Origin: Melieria omissa | Taxonomy: Eukaryota; Arthropoda; Insecta; Diptera; Ulidiidae | Assembly (NCBI GenBank): GCA_963971225.1 | Contig: OZ020269.1 | Location: forward strand, 20,024,921 to 20,088,920 | Direction: 5' to 3' | Length of the DNA: 64,000 nucleotides | Shown here: positions 23,001 through 33,920 of the stretch, in pieces | How the letters are laid out: each line of letters starts with the position of its first letter | Position numbering within the stretch: position 1 is the stretch's first letter | Translations under genes and position numbers: made by a program | Notes under the pieces: model-generated | Databases searched by the model: none | The model's input: only the letters and a program-made list of their open reading frames with translations | What the model was told of the DNA's origin: nothing

Positions 23001-26000
23001 ACGCTCACTAAATGACACCGAAACGGCAACCGAAACAAACACCGAACCGGTGGCGCAACGATTGATCGAAGACATGGGCGAAATGAATAGCACCACAGTG
23101 TCAGGCACACTGGGCGAATTCAATAAAAGTAAGTTCGTTAAAAAAAGTTTAAGAACAGTTTTTCTTTAATAATTTTGTTTTTAATGCAGCGACCAATGCA
23201 AATGATGACAGCGACAGTGATGAGCCAGAACAAGTGCGCGAGATGATTGAGGTGGGTGGCATTTGAATAAAAACAAAATTTGCTTTACATTTGCTTTTCT
23301 TAAATATTTTTTGTAGGTATTTGAGACGCGCGAAGAAATCGAAAAGGAGGCTTATCCACGCAAACTGGTTGCACCGGTGGAGACTGTCTGCATGACGCCC
23401 TCAGAATATCACGGCCTTATCACTGCCATCATACTGCTCATGATTTTGCTCTTCAGCATTACAATGGTCTCGGGACTGGCCTACAGGTGAGCGCCAATCT
23501 ACAGCGAACAATTTCATATTGGCTAATGTCGAATAACTTGTTGCTTGCAGACGCTATTGGAAAACCATGTCCAAGAATCGCATTGCCGATCGTCATTCGC
23601 CCATACACTCTCTGGGGCATTCGTCCATGCGCACACATGAACGTTTCAGCGAAATCGGCCACATGCCCAGCGGCAGCACGCACACAACGCCCAATCGTGC
23701 GGCCAGCGCCTTTCGCGCCAATATGTCCATGTTTGGTGGCAGTTTGCATAAGACTTTTGCCACTGGGTGGGTAATGACTGCTAGAATCTTTAGACAATTC
23801 ACATTTTTTAGCTTTAAATATGTTAAAATTTAGTTAGATATTAGTGGAGTTCAGTCTTCAAAGCTTTAAGGTGTAAAATTGCTATCGTAGCAAACTGTCG
23901 CTACAACTGCTTCCGAAAACATTGCAGAAATTCAAAAATTGCTACAATAGCAACTTTACACCTAAAATGCTATGAATAGTGAACTCCACTATTTAGTTTG
24001 AGAATAGTAACAAAAAAATGGTATATGAAAATGTTCCAAACATTGAGAGAATAATGAGAACAAAGCATTTAGAATTTTCTAATGAACACGTTTTCTACTA
24101 ATTTTTTTTAATTATAAATAGAAACATACAAATATTAAGCGTTAATTTGTTCACTATCTTTTTGAATTCATAGCAATTTAGCGCGTATGTGCCAACTGCC
24201 GGTTATGAACCCAATGCGAAGCAGTGGCAATACAAATCATCAATTTGAAGATCCCAGCGAGCCCATTTACACAGATCCCTCACTCTTTGAACGTTCCAGG
24301 TTAGTAAGATTAAGGCAGCAGAATTTTTTCAATCAAACTTCGAATATTTAAAAGAATAGTAGGAAAATTTTCTTATTTATTATGGTATTAGTAAATTATT
24401 ATTATTATTTATTATTATTATTTATTATTATTATTATTATTTAATTATTTTTATTATTTATTTATTTTATATTTTTTTATAAGAATTATGATTTTTATTT
24501 TTAATTTAATGTGTTATAATTTGTATGTTTACAAGATGTTTTCAAATCAAACTGGTTATTTTTTGGTTTATTTCATTAAAACTAAAAAAACATATCTAAA
24601 AATACTATTAAGGGGAGGTTCTCATTCAAATGACTAAAAAGTAAGCAAAATTTGGAATTTTTTTGTGGGCCAATAAAAAAACATAGGAAAAAACAGTTTT
24701 AGGATTCAAAAAGCTTATATTTTCGTCATTATTTACAAAGTTTTTCAAGACGAAAAAAACAAAATGGCGCCCGTGGTGACGTTCCGTCTAAGATGCGGTT
24801 CGCGTGGAATAACAAAACTGCGTACAGCCTGCTGCCTCAGGATCGATCTGAAACACAAAACCAATTATAAGGCTCGAAAGTAGGATACTTTTATTGGAGG
24901 AATGACCTAAGAACGGGTAAAAAACTTCAAATTTGACATAATGGTGCGATCTCAAACTTTGAAATCGATTTTTTAGCCCTTTTTTATACTTTGAAGCTTC
25001 ACAAAAAATAGTTAATACAAAGAATTTGTAGATTTTATAGGTCATTACTCCAATGAAAAGGGTCTTCTTTCGAGAAAACCAAACATGAAGTCTTTCAGTT
25101 GAACCGTTTTCAAATGAGATTGTACGCAGTTTAGAAAAATCATGTTTTGAGATAAACGCTTTTAAAGTTTTGAGCGCGCGTTCCGAGCCGAGAGCGCCCC
25201 ATGGCGGGATGGCCTGTAGAAACTTTTCTGATGCGCGGATCGGAAAATCGGTTTACCGCAATATAGTAGACCCTAATACCTTTCAAAAAATGTAAAGAAA
25301 AAAAAATCGAATTTTTGAAAATTTTGAATGAGAACCTCCCCTTAATGAATACGCGTTGTTTTGCGGACTTTATATTATTTATAATTTATTAACATTTTTT
25401 GTGATATAAAATAAACAATTGAGTTTTTATAGTTTTCAATCTTTATCTTTCTAAAAATCGTTTTTTTATAATTTTTCATAATTTTGTTTTACAATTGCCG
25501 ACAGTTACAGATTTTTGCTTTATTGCAGTAACCATCACGTCCGCCAGCAATCATACATTTCGTTGAGCACAAATCACCAGACACATTGCACACATTTTCA
25601 AATGTTAAGGCACCAACTGCAAAAACACAAAACATTATTTACAAAATTTATACATATCGCACCCTTAACATGAAATAGTCACAAATCAAAATTTTCCAAA
25701 ATCGACTCTCAATCACAGCACATATCTTTAACTACTTCAACAATTTCATTCTCATCACTAACTTTTTTAACTGTTGTCTGTTTTTTAAATTAATTGCTTT
25801 GTTTTTTACTCTCATGAAAATTTATATATTTTGAGTTTTGATTTCGTATAATCCATAACGCAAGTCCCTAACAGCGACTAAATTACAAATCTGAGTTTTC
25901 ACTAACCTTCCACCGGCTGAGCGTTGGAGCCCAAAGTCAACGTCAACACAAAAATCACACTTAATGCAAACATTGAACGCATTGCCATTCCGTTTTTTAT

Positions 26001-29000
26001 ACAAAAACTCTGCAAAATATTCCAAGCAACGGACACCTTACGAGCTGAATGCTGAGTCCCAACTGTTTAAAAATCATTCAAATTGTAGTCAAGTTAATTT
26101 TTCACAGCTAGGGTTTTGTTATCACATACTAAAAAAGCTAAAAATGGCTAAACTTAGTAAAAATTACGCCCCCTTACATTCATAACTAACAAACCAAAAC
26201 ATTATTGAGCACTTATATTTTTTTTGTTATTTTTTATGCTTATCACATTTCTATTTGGTTTCATTTGAACTGCTTGCACTGTCACCGCAGACAATGCGTC
26301 GATAGCAATTAATCTGCTGCTCTTGCTTGAAATTCGACAACTGACGCTCAAGTGTCGGACAGCGCAGTTTTGCTCAGCGAGACGCCAAGCAGATTGTTTA
26401 TCGACGTGTTGTGCACGTCGTGCAAGCAACAATTCATACAAAATAGATAAAAAAAAAAGTGAAAAAAACAAAGCAACCAAATCGGGGAAAAGCATTCAAA
26501 TCTTGACTAAAATAAAAGTAATGAGGTAAATTTTTGGGCAATATGAATACACGTGCAGTTATTTAGAGAAATTTTGTACAAAATTACTGTGAATTTTTGT
26601 TTTTAACAGACTTAACTATGCTAGATTGAGCTGGGTTTCTTAATGTATAGACTTCATAGACCAACTGCCAGGGGAATGTTTCATGACTTGAAAAGTCAAG
26701 CAAGCAATTCTCATCAACTCAATTCAACTGTTTAAATGAAGCAGAATATAATGCAAAGTAACGAATACAAAGTAGCGTATAAAAAGTTAAGGGGAAATCC
26801 CCCGAGTGTTATTGAATAGAAAAATCACAACAGAAATGAACCAGGAACTTTTAGAACAGTTGAAAAATATAAAAGACTTTAAGAAGTAGTTATATATGTC
26901 AATATAAGTTCCGAGAAGACTTGCAGATCTGTTGAAAGATCTCGAACATTTATCATTTCTTCTCATCTGAGAAATCGTTCCAAGAAGACTTGCACATCTG
27001 TTGAAAGATCTCGAACATTTATCTTCTCATTTGAGAAATTGTTCCGAGAAGACTTGCACATCTGTTGAAAGATCTCGAACATTTATCGTTTCTTCTCATT
27101 TGAGAAATTGTTCCGAGAAAACTTTCACATCTGTTGAAAGATCTCGAACGCTTCTTCTCATCTTGGAAATTGTTTGCGAGATAGTCATGTCTTGTATTGC
27201 TTGTCAGAAAAAAAAAAATATTAAAAAAAATATGTTCTCTTCTCATCAAAGAAGTTTTGTTTTTGCCAAAGAAGAAAAGTATTTTGAAAATGAATTTTCT
27301 CTTCTTATCAAACAATGTTTTTTTTACCAAAGAAGAAAAATATTTTGAAAATGTATCTTCTTTTCGTACTAAAGAAGTTTTTTTGCCAAAGAAGAAAAAT
27401 ATTTTTGAAAATGTATTTTCTCTTTTCATCAAAGAACTTTTGTTTACCAAAGGAACAAAATATTTTGAAAATGTATTTTCTCTTCTTGTCAAAGAAGTTT
27501 GTTTTACCAAAAAAGATAAATATTTTGAAAATGATTTCTCTTTTCATCAAAAATGTTTTGTTTACCAAAGGGAAAAAATATTTTGAAAAAGTATTTTCTC
27601 ATCGAAAAAGTTGTTTGCAGCTATTTGCGCCCCCTGGCGTCATTCCCATCATTGTAAACTTTAGGTATATTTTTCACCACACCTACTTTTCAGAATCTTT
27701 TTGAAGCTTGATTGCTCCACTGCTCCGCTGATTCCGCCAAATTCAAAGCAGGATCCCACAAGTGTTCCCTGCTAACTGACCCTACCAACTTCCCTAAACC
27801 AACTTCCTAAACCGCCTTACTCGTCTTTCTCCTACCTCATCCTTTCTATATTATTTTACCAAATACAAAGCAAGCCACAAGTGTAGAGGAACCTCTATCC
27901 TTAAGCTATCTGAACCGTCTTTCTCCTACATTATCCTTTCGAAAGCTCTTTTTCTTTTATTATTTTTCTGTCAAATGCAAAGCAACCCACAAGTGTTCCT
28001 CTACACTTCATAAACGGTGTCAATTCCATTCTTCCCACTTCGAACCTCACGATAGTAAACTTTCAATCCCCCTAAACCATCTTCCTAAACCGTCTTACTC
28101 GTCTTTCTCCTACCTCATCCTTTCTAAAGATCATTTCCCTCTATGATTATTCCACCAAATACAAAGAAACCCACAAGTGTTCCGCTACACTTAAGCTATC
28201 TGAACTGTCTTACTCTTCTTTTTCCTGCATTGTCCTTTCAAAAGCTCAATTCCTTTTATTATGTTTCTGTCAAATGCAAAGCAACCTACAAGTGTTCCTC
28301 TGCACTTAACGCTGAACCGCTTTACTCGTCTTTCTCCTATTTGATACCTTCGAAAGGTCATTTCCCTCCATTATTATTCCACTAAATGCAAAGAAACCCA
28401 CAAGTGTTTTCCTACACTTAAATCCCTAAAACGTCTATCTAGGAATTAGATAGGAGAAAGATACTCGTCTTTCTCTTATCTAATTCCTTCGAAAGGTCAT
28501 TTTCCTTTATTATTCCATCAAATTCAAAGCAGGAGCCCACAAGTGTTCTCTCCAAACTTAGATCCCGAAAAACGTTTTTACTTGCCTCTACCATATTAAA
28601 CCTACATAATGCACCGTTAAGTTTTACACTGACTAGTGTAACTCATTATACCACAAATCCCATGTTTGTGATTCACAACTTGTGAATTTGAATTCGCAGA
28701 AAGCGTGGCTTTTGTTCGTAAAGGGTTGACAAGTCAGTAATACACAATTTTTCAAAATTTAACATTTAGCACAGACTAAACAAAAATTACATGTCACAAT
28801 GTAAAATAGCACATTTTCAGATTTCCACCGTTCGAAAGCACTTCTGATAGTAACCGTTCACAAAGTATTCTGTTCGCGACGCGTCGTTATGTGCGTAAAT
28901 AGTTGCTGCGTTGTGAAATTCCTACGTTCTTACATATTTTACAATAATTATATATTAATTTTTTTTACTAAACAATTCTCCGCGTTTGTCTCAATTATAA

Positions 29001-29390
29001 CTCAGAATGTTTTATGTTCCATTCATTGCTTTATTCAATTCAATTAACTGTTAAATGCTTTTTAACACGTTTTTTATAATAAACGTGTACATTACTAGAA
29101 ACAAAAATAGCAACAATAATAATAGAAACACACGCGGCGCGTATGCACACACTTTGTGAAACGCACTTTCGGTACGCGTTCCATTTCACGTTGTTGCTCA
29201 GCGCATTATTTGATTGTTGCATTTTTTTATTGGCTACAACAACAGCACTACATAATACACCCATTACATAAGGTTGCAACGCAAAGACAAACTTAATTTG
29301 AGACGAAAAAAAATTGCTCTAATTTGGAATTTCAGATCACTGCGCAGTCTGACCATGGAAGGCGAACCGGAGGAGCGACATGACGTCTAA
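17035..29390 (+). CDS. nompA: NompA: PAN/ZP-domain apical matrix protein
   Basis: Role (family): NompA is an extracellular-matrix protein of the dendritic cap that links mechanosensory cilia to cuticle. Exons: 17035-17113, 17179-17526, 17622-17716, 17809-17918, 17975-18051, 18179-18311, 18373-18515, 18731-18917, 19086-19198, 19255-19491, 19673-20695, 20815-21244, 21300-21463, 21530-21623, 21692-21776, 21837-21976, 22499-22735, 22797-23128, 23190-23251, 23317-23486, 23551-23766, 24174-24299, 29336-29390; 1551 residues, one frame throughout. Seen: signal peptide (about 1-25); four PAN domains to about residue 430; Gly-rich then Arg-Asp-Tyr-Pro-rich linker (about 430-940); fifth PAN (about 940-1045); ZP domain from about 1047; RRRRS furin-like site near 1298; transmembrane segment near 1397-1417; basic cytoplasmic tail. 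Five PANs plus ZP match Drosophila NompA, as does the length. The last exon is 5 kb downstream, and two other candidate last exons exist. Confidence 0.95.
19673..20695 (+). repeat. nompA: RYPGDRD-type coding repeat in nompA exon 11
   Basis: The exon encodes imperfect iterations of D-R-Y-P-G and D-R-D-R (densest at 19750-20150). At the DNA level GATCG and CGATC alternate, giving many short palindromes such as GATCGCGATCGCGATCGC around 19910. The segment is Arg/Asp/Tyr/Pro-rich and probably disordered. It separates PAN4 from PAN5. Confidence 0.9.
23844..23989. mobile_element. TA-flanked MITE in nompA intron
   Basis: TA lies at 23842-23843 and 23990-23991. Ends GTGGAGTTCA and TGAACTCCAC are inverted, and similarity continues inward about 50 bp (GGTGTAAAATTGCTAT against ATAGCAACTTTACACC). 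At 146 bp and non-coding it fits a Tc1/mariner-type MITE. It lies between exons 21 and 22. Confidence 0.75.
24396..24480. repeat. TTA microsatellite
   Basis: Imperfect (TTA)n/(TTAT)n run inside the last nompA intron. Confidence 0.8.
24612..25341. mobile_element. 730-bp TTAA-flanked MITE in nompA last intron
   Basis: Inverted ends GGGGAGGTTCTCATTCAAA and, at the other side, TTTGAATGAGAACCTCCCC are nearly perfect. Each is preceded or followed by TTAA (24608-24611 and 25342-25345). No open frame resembles a transposase. TTAA duplication suggests piggyBac-type mobilisation; the ends are unrelated to those of the 1613 family. Confidence 0.8.
25529..25673 (+). CDS. nompA: Candidate alternative last exon of nompA (a)
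   Basis: TTTATTGCAG ends at 25528. The following DNA stays open for 48 codons in the phase left by exon 22 (AG plus T gives Ser) and stops with TGA at 25671-25673. The peptide is His/Gln/Thr-rich (begins SNHHVRQQ). No polyadenylation signal is close. It could be a real alternative tail or a chance acceptor. Confidence 0.35.
26931..27180. repeat. Tandem array A, unit about 68 bp, four copies
   Basis: GTTGAAAGATCTCGAAC recurs at 26931, 27000, 27064 and 27133, each followed by TTCTCAT and GAGAAATTGTTCC. The array lies inside the last nompA intron. Confidence 0.85.
27235..27605. repeat. Tandem array B, unit about 60 bp, six copies
   Basis: CCAAAGAAGAAAAATATTTT-type cores recur near 27265, 27326, 27384, 27446, 27506 and 27564, alternating with TTCTCATCAAAGAAGTTTTG. 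Because the period is near a multiple of three, Lys/Phe-rich frames stay open on both strands; these are not genes. Confidence 0.85.
27700..28610. repeat. Tandem array C, unit about 115 bp, seven copies
   Basis: CACAAGTGTTCC preceded by AAATACAAAGCAACC recurs near 27758, 27876, 27989, 28172, 28288, 28399 and 28538. The units also share CGTCTTTCTCCTACCTCATC. Spacings of 111-118 bp dominate; 183 and 139 mark units with extra sequence. Confidence 0.8.
28821..28902 (+). CDS. nompA: Candidate alternative last exon of nompA (b)
   Basis: An acceptor (ACATTTTCAG) ends at 28820. In the phase of exon 22 (AG plus A gives Arg) the exon codes 27 residues beginning RFPPFESTSDSNRSQ, then stops at TAG 28900-28902. 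AATAAA follows at 29078-29083. The exon would give a Ser/Arg-rich cytoplasmic tail different from the RSLRSLTMEGEPEERHDV tail of the 29336 exon. Confidence 0.55.
29078..29083 (+). promoter_or_regulatory. Possible polyadenylation signal
   Basis: AATAAA lies 175 bp after the stop of alternative exon 28821-28902. Confidence 0.35.
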
Positions 29391-29416
29391 GCGTTAGCAG
29401 CATTTTGAATGACGAA

Positions 29417-29422
29417 AATAAA
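29417..29422 (+). promoter_or_regulatory. nompA: Possible nompA polyadenylation signal
   Basis: AATAAA lies 26 bp after the TAA of the 29336-29390 exon. Further copies of AATAAA lie near 30097 and 30122, so the true 3' end is undecided. Confidence 0.35.
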
Positions 29423-32235
29423 CGCTGTACATACATACGAGAGAACAACGTGCAGGCGTCATGCCCCACTTGTCCCAAAAGAAGTCTCAACAAAGTCGCA
29501 TATCGATTTGGCAGCCAGTCGCCAAATCAACTGAAGATGATCAAACAAATATTGTCTGCTTAAGTTTTTACCGCAACACAAATAAGTTACTCAACTTGTA
29601 TGCATTGCTATGACGCTACGCTAATTGCTTCATTGAACTATTAAACATAATTTCCAGTTATAACAACTAAGCTAAGTCCACAAAACCCACATCAACTTTA
29701 TAGTCTACACTTACCATAATTTAACTGCAACCAAAGAACAAAAATCGTTTATTTATGACAAAGCAACCAAAAACAAAAACAAAAAACCATGAAAGAAAAG
29801 CTCATACAGTTAACATCTGTGATTTTTTGCGTTTTCCTTTCTTTTCAATCAAAATCATTTTTGAACTCATTCGAACCACAAAGGACCTGAAGTAACTCAC
29901 ATGACTATTTCAATGCGGTCCAGTGTCTACAGCTTATACCAAAAAATCGCCAGAGACCAATGGAATTAATTTATTAATTACTACATATGTATGCTTAACT
30001 AATTATCGCTTAAGTACGCAACGTAATTACTTTTATTTTAATATTACATACAAAAGCAACAAAATCTGTACTCTTCTTCATATTTCGCTTGCTTGAATAA
30101 AACTTTTTATGACAGTAATTCAATAAAACTCGCAAAGTGGCGTTTCTATTTAATTTGTTTATATTTTATTTCTTAATTGTTTTTACCATTTTCGAGAAAT
30201 TATTTATTTATTTATTTATTTTTTATTTATGATGTCGGCGGCAGTACGTGTAGTTGCTGATATTTCCCGGTTGAATTGTTTACATTTGGCTTCTTCGAGC
30301 GTTTTTTTGGTGTTTCTTTTTTTGTTTTGTTTTCTTGCAACGCCAACTGAAAAGTGTAGATTTTGCGTGCGTTGGGGCGTCTGGGAAAGCGTGGCAGACG
30401 AACCAAACTGTCGGCGCGATAGACCAACAGACAGTCACCAGCCACAAGAAATGACCTCCGATGGCTTTGAAGCAGATGTCTGCATTGTTGTTATTTACTT
30501 TTTTTGAGAAACCACGTTGGAAATTTATGGATTCGAGCGCAATGAGTTGACTTGAGTCGATTGCGAGAGGTGATTGCGGAGTTGAAATCTGTAAAAATGG
30601 TTTTGGATTCTCATTTAGTGTTTTAGAAGAGCACTTAATGAGATTTTACGTCAGAATGTAATTGCGTTCTGAAAATAAATGGAACGAGTAGAAATATTAT
30701 TGCGTATTAGTTAGACTTACACTATGGTAATAATAGAGAACTTATATAATGTACTTATACGATTTTTATACAGCTTAACCATTGCTTAACGTTACTAAGT
30801 ATCAACCGCTTGTGTCGGTTTTGGTCATCATAAAATCAACTAATTTAAAAAGTCTGAATATATCTTGCTGAAAGTAATGTGAAGCTGTTTTCCAACATAT
30901 CTGTACCGAATTTACTAAATCTGATTCGAAAAAAGTCAAAAGAGAAAGACAAAAAATGATCAGCAATATCTGATCTGCATATTTATCTCGCGCATTTTTT
31001 GACAACTAAGACTTTCTGCTGATATTTAATGGACATTTCGTTAGGAAGGAAAATGGAAAAGATTGTTTATTAAGGTTTTAGTATCAATTCATGCATTTCA
31101 ACGTTAAGAGGTAGTTATGTAGTATATCACTCTACATGTTTAATAAAGTTAGGTAGGTTTAGTAAAGATAGGTAAAGAATGCTTCTCATATACCACTACC
31201 GGGGCCAGTAGTCCAACACTTCCTCCAGACGTTTCCCAAACATTCTTTCCACTTCAGACTTTTTCGACAGCAAACTTGCAAATTACCGAATCGAATTATT
31301 ACTTAGTAAAGTTATATAGCATAGGTAATTAGTTATAAAAAAACTACCCCAAGCCATGTCTCTCAACCACTTAAAATCAAAGTTCATTATTATTAGTTAT
31401 TGCATTAAATTTGCGCTTAAAAATACAGAATACATACGTACATACATACATCATATATATAAATTGAATAAAGTATTTAAATCATGGAAAATCTCAAACT
31501 ATACTCCAGTGTATTCCAAATATTTCTGGCTGGGTATCTTTATGATGCTTAAAACAAAAATAAATAACATTTACCTCTTTTTCTTATTTTTGAGAACATT
31601 TTGTATGGCAACAACACTTTTTCCGGCAACTTTTGCCAACAACCACGCCCACTTGAGCATTTACAACTACTTTTAAAAAGATAAAATTTTGAGATTTTGT
31701 AAAAATTAAAATTTTTCATTGTTTAACACTATTTGCTGCTAAATCTCAAACTTAGGTGGTATAGAAAAAAGCGTTAATGTCTGTCATAGTTTGAAAACGA
31801 ATTATTTAAAGGATTTTTATTATTGTTACAATGTCATAAGATTCATGCTGTGTCATAGATCTTCTGCTTTTTCTACTACTTTCACTGAATTAAAGCAATC
31901 TATCTGGTTGATTGTATTACTTGGCACCATGGGAAACTATACTTTAAAACTATAGAGATGACAAGGAAGTAGAACCAATACAGTTCTTACCACTGAAACT
32001 ACTCACTTTTTCAGTAATGAAAACCCCGGGTCCTTGAGATAAAATCAAATCTACAACTCGACAACTTTTTTTAGTTTTTCTAAAGCTTTTAAGTTCAGTT
32101 TGTTCAAATGAGCACTGTGTTTATTTATCTATTTACTCAGTATTGATTTGCCAATGAATAGAATAAAAATTCGTATAGGCTAAATTGAACACATTTTAAA
32201 TGAACATTGTAGATACGCGAGAATTAAGGAAAATA
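29423..32235. other. Intergenic, nompA 3' flank
   Basis: AT-rich DNA. A 72-codon basic minus-strand frame at 30227-30445 is followed on that strand by AATAAA repeats, but it has no recognisable motif and no linked exon. Nothing else is supportable. Confidence 0.45.
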
Positions 32236-32289
32236 CCAGTGATGCTACTTACAAAAAAGATTTAACGAATACATGAATCTATTTTTTTA

Positions 32290-33920
32290 AACTGAGAAAT
32301 CAATCTCAACATTTTTGGTGATTTTATTGAACTCAGTTAAGGCTCTGGTGATAGGTGCATTTCGCGCATGCAGAGCCCACAAAACACCTACTTGGAAGAG
32401 CTCTGAGCAACGAAGAGATCTAGCTGGAATGTTCAGAAAATCTTCTCGAGGAGTGTGGGACAGTCAACCACATCACGGAGTACATCAAAGATAAAGGACA
32501 AAGACAGGATTGTTCTCCTACTTTGCAATAATTTTAAGTTAATTAATAGGAATCGCGATTCGTAGCTAGGCACAGGATCAGTACAGCGTATGTTACGCAA
32601 TGCAAAGCGTAGGAAAACTTTTTAGATCCTCTGAATCCTAGCGCCATGGCACACAAAATATGGAAACCAGATGAAGGATGCATATTCAAGCCTGGAACAA
32701 ATAAGTGCCGTATACAAAAGCTTCAGCCTCACAAAAGCAAGCAAAAGTGATATGCCAATGACTTAGAAAAGATAAAATTAATATTAGCGAACGAAAACTT
32801 CGAGTCAAAGATTACGCCCACTTCTTTAATTCCATCAACGTGCAGTAGGGGCGCCATGGAAATGTGATAAGAGGTTTCAATGACTTTGCAACGTTTAGAA
32901 AAAGTAACATGAAAACACTTGTTTATATTTAGTGATAATCGATTTTTGATACAGCAATTGCTGACATTATCAATATCGATATGCAGTAGTTGAGAATCGT
33001 GGGAATCACTGATTAATGAATAGATCTTTAGGTCATCCGCATAAAGCAGAAACCTTGCTGTCGAGAAGCATGTGCAGATACGAGGACGGGTCAATAAGTC
33101 CGTGACTTTTTGAATGAAACACAGGTTTTTAGATAAAAAGTTATTTTATTTTCCTACGTAGTCTCCTTTGAGATCTATACACTTAGCCCAACGTTTCTCC
33201 AGTTTTTTTATCCCTTCCGAAAAATATGATTTGTCGAGGTCTTCAAAATAGGCATTTGTTTGTGAGATGACTTCGTCATTGGAAGCAAATCTCTTTCCGC
33301 CGAGCCATTTCTTCAAGTTTGGGAACAAGAAATAGTCACTTGAGGCTAGATCGGGTGAATAGGCGGGATTAGGGAGCAATTCGCAGCGCAATTCATGGAT
33401 TTTTGCCATGGAAACTGCACATGCGTGCACCCGTGCACACGAAATTCACTTTTTTCCATTTTCTTCTCAGTAAACGCGGTAGTCTGATATTAACGGCTGT
33501 CAAAAACAAACTAAATGTCGCAGCTTGTTCAATTTTTGACAAGAGTCAACTGACAGATGACTGTTGACGGGAGCAGTGTTGCCATTTCAATTAAGAGTCG
33601 GGAAATTCAAAAAGTCACGGACTTATTGACCCGCCCTCGTATCATGAATGAATAAAACAAAAAGCAGCGGGCCAAAAGGAACCGACCTAACATTGTCGAC
33701 AACAACCACGCACCTACAATTGTGTAGGTAGGATGAAATCCAACTCAGGAAAGCTGAGTGGAAACCCCTACACGCTAATTTATTTCGCAGTATAGCATGA
33801 AAGCCTTAGAAAAATCAGTATAAACGGTGTCAACCTGGATACCTGAATGAAAAGCAGAGATGCAATCTCTGAGAAGTCTAGGGATCTGTTGATTTCACCT
33901 CTAGTCGCATCCTTTTGTAC
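32290..33920 (-). pseudogene. Degenerate LINE reverse transcriptase, split by a mariner
   Basis: Read on the minus strand, blocks of a non-LTR reverse transcriptase appear in order: VDTVYTDFSKAF (about 33830), a broken VPFGPLLFVLF block (about 33680), then after the mariner FLLYADDLKIY with the catalytic YADD (about 33040), then LEYASFIWFPY, FLRFALR and DPVPSYESR (about 32680-32580), and ALTEFNKITKNVEIDF (about 32340) near the end. Frameshifts and stops show it is dead. The arrangement resembles Jockey-group elements and the fragment at 51.5 kb. Confidence 0.8.
33081..33639 (-). mobile_element. Internally deleted mariner inside the LINE
   Basis: Terminal repeats CGAGGACGGGTCAATAAG and, inverted, CTTATTGACCCGCCCTCG share one mismatch. 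TA flanks both ends (33079-33080 and 33640-33641). The minus-strand frame starts MEKSEFRV near 33459, then jumps by deletion to a downstream part of the transposase that reads MAKIHELRCELLPNPAYSPD and ends GDYVGK. The first catalytic Asp region is gone. At 559 bp it cannot move without a helper transposase. Confidence 0.9.

Noticed and set aside
27001..27704. Several Lys/Phe-rich frames on both strands
   Set aside because: They follow from tandem array B, whose period is near a multiple of three.
30227..30445. 72-codon basic minus-strand frame followed by AATAAA repeats
   Set aside because: Looks slightly gene-like but has no known motif, linked exon or clear start context; chance cannot be excluded.
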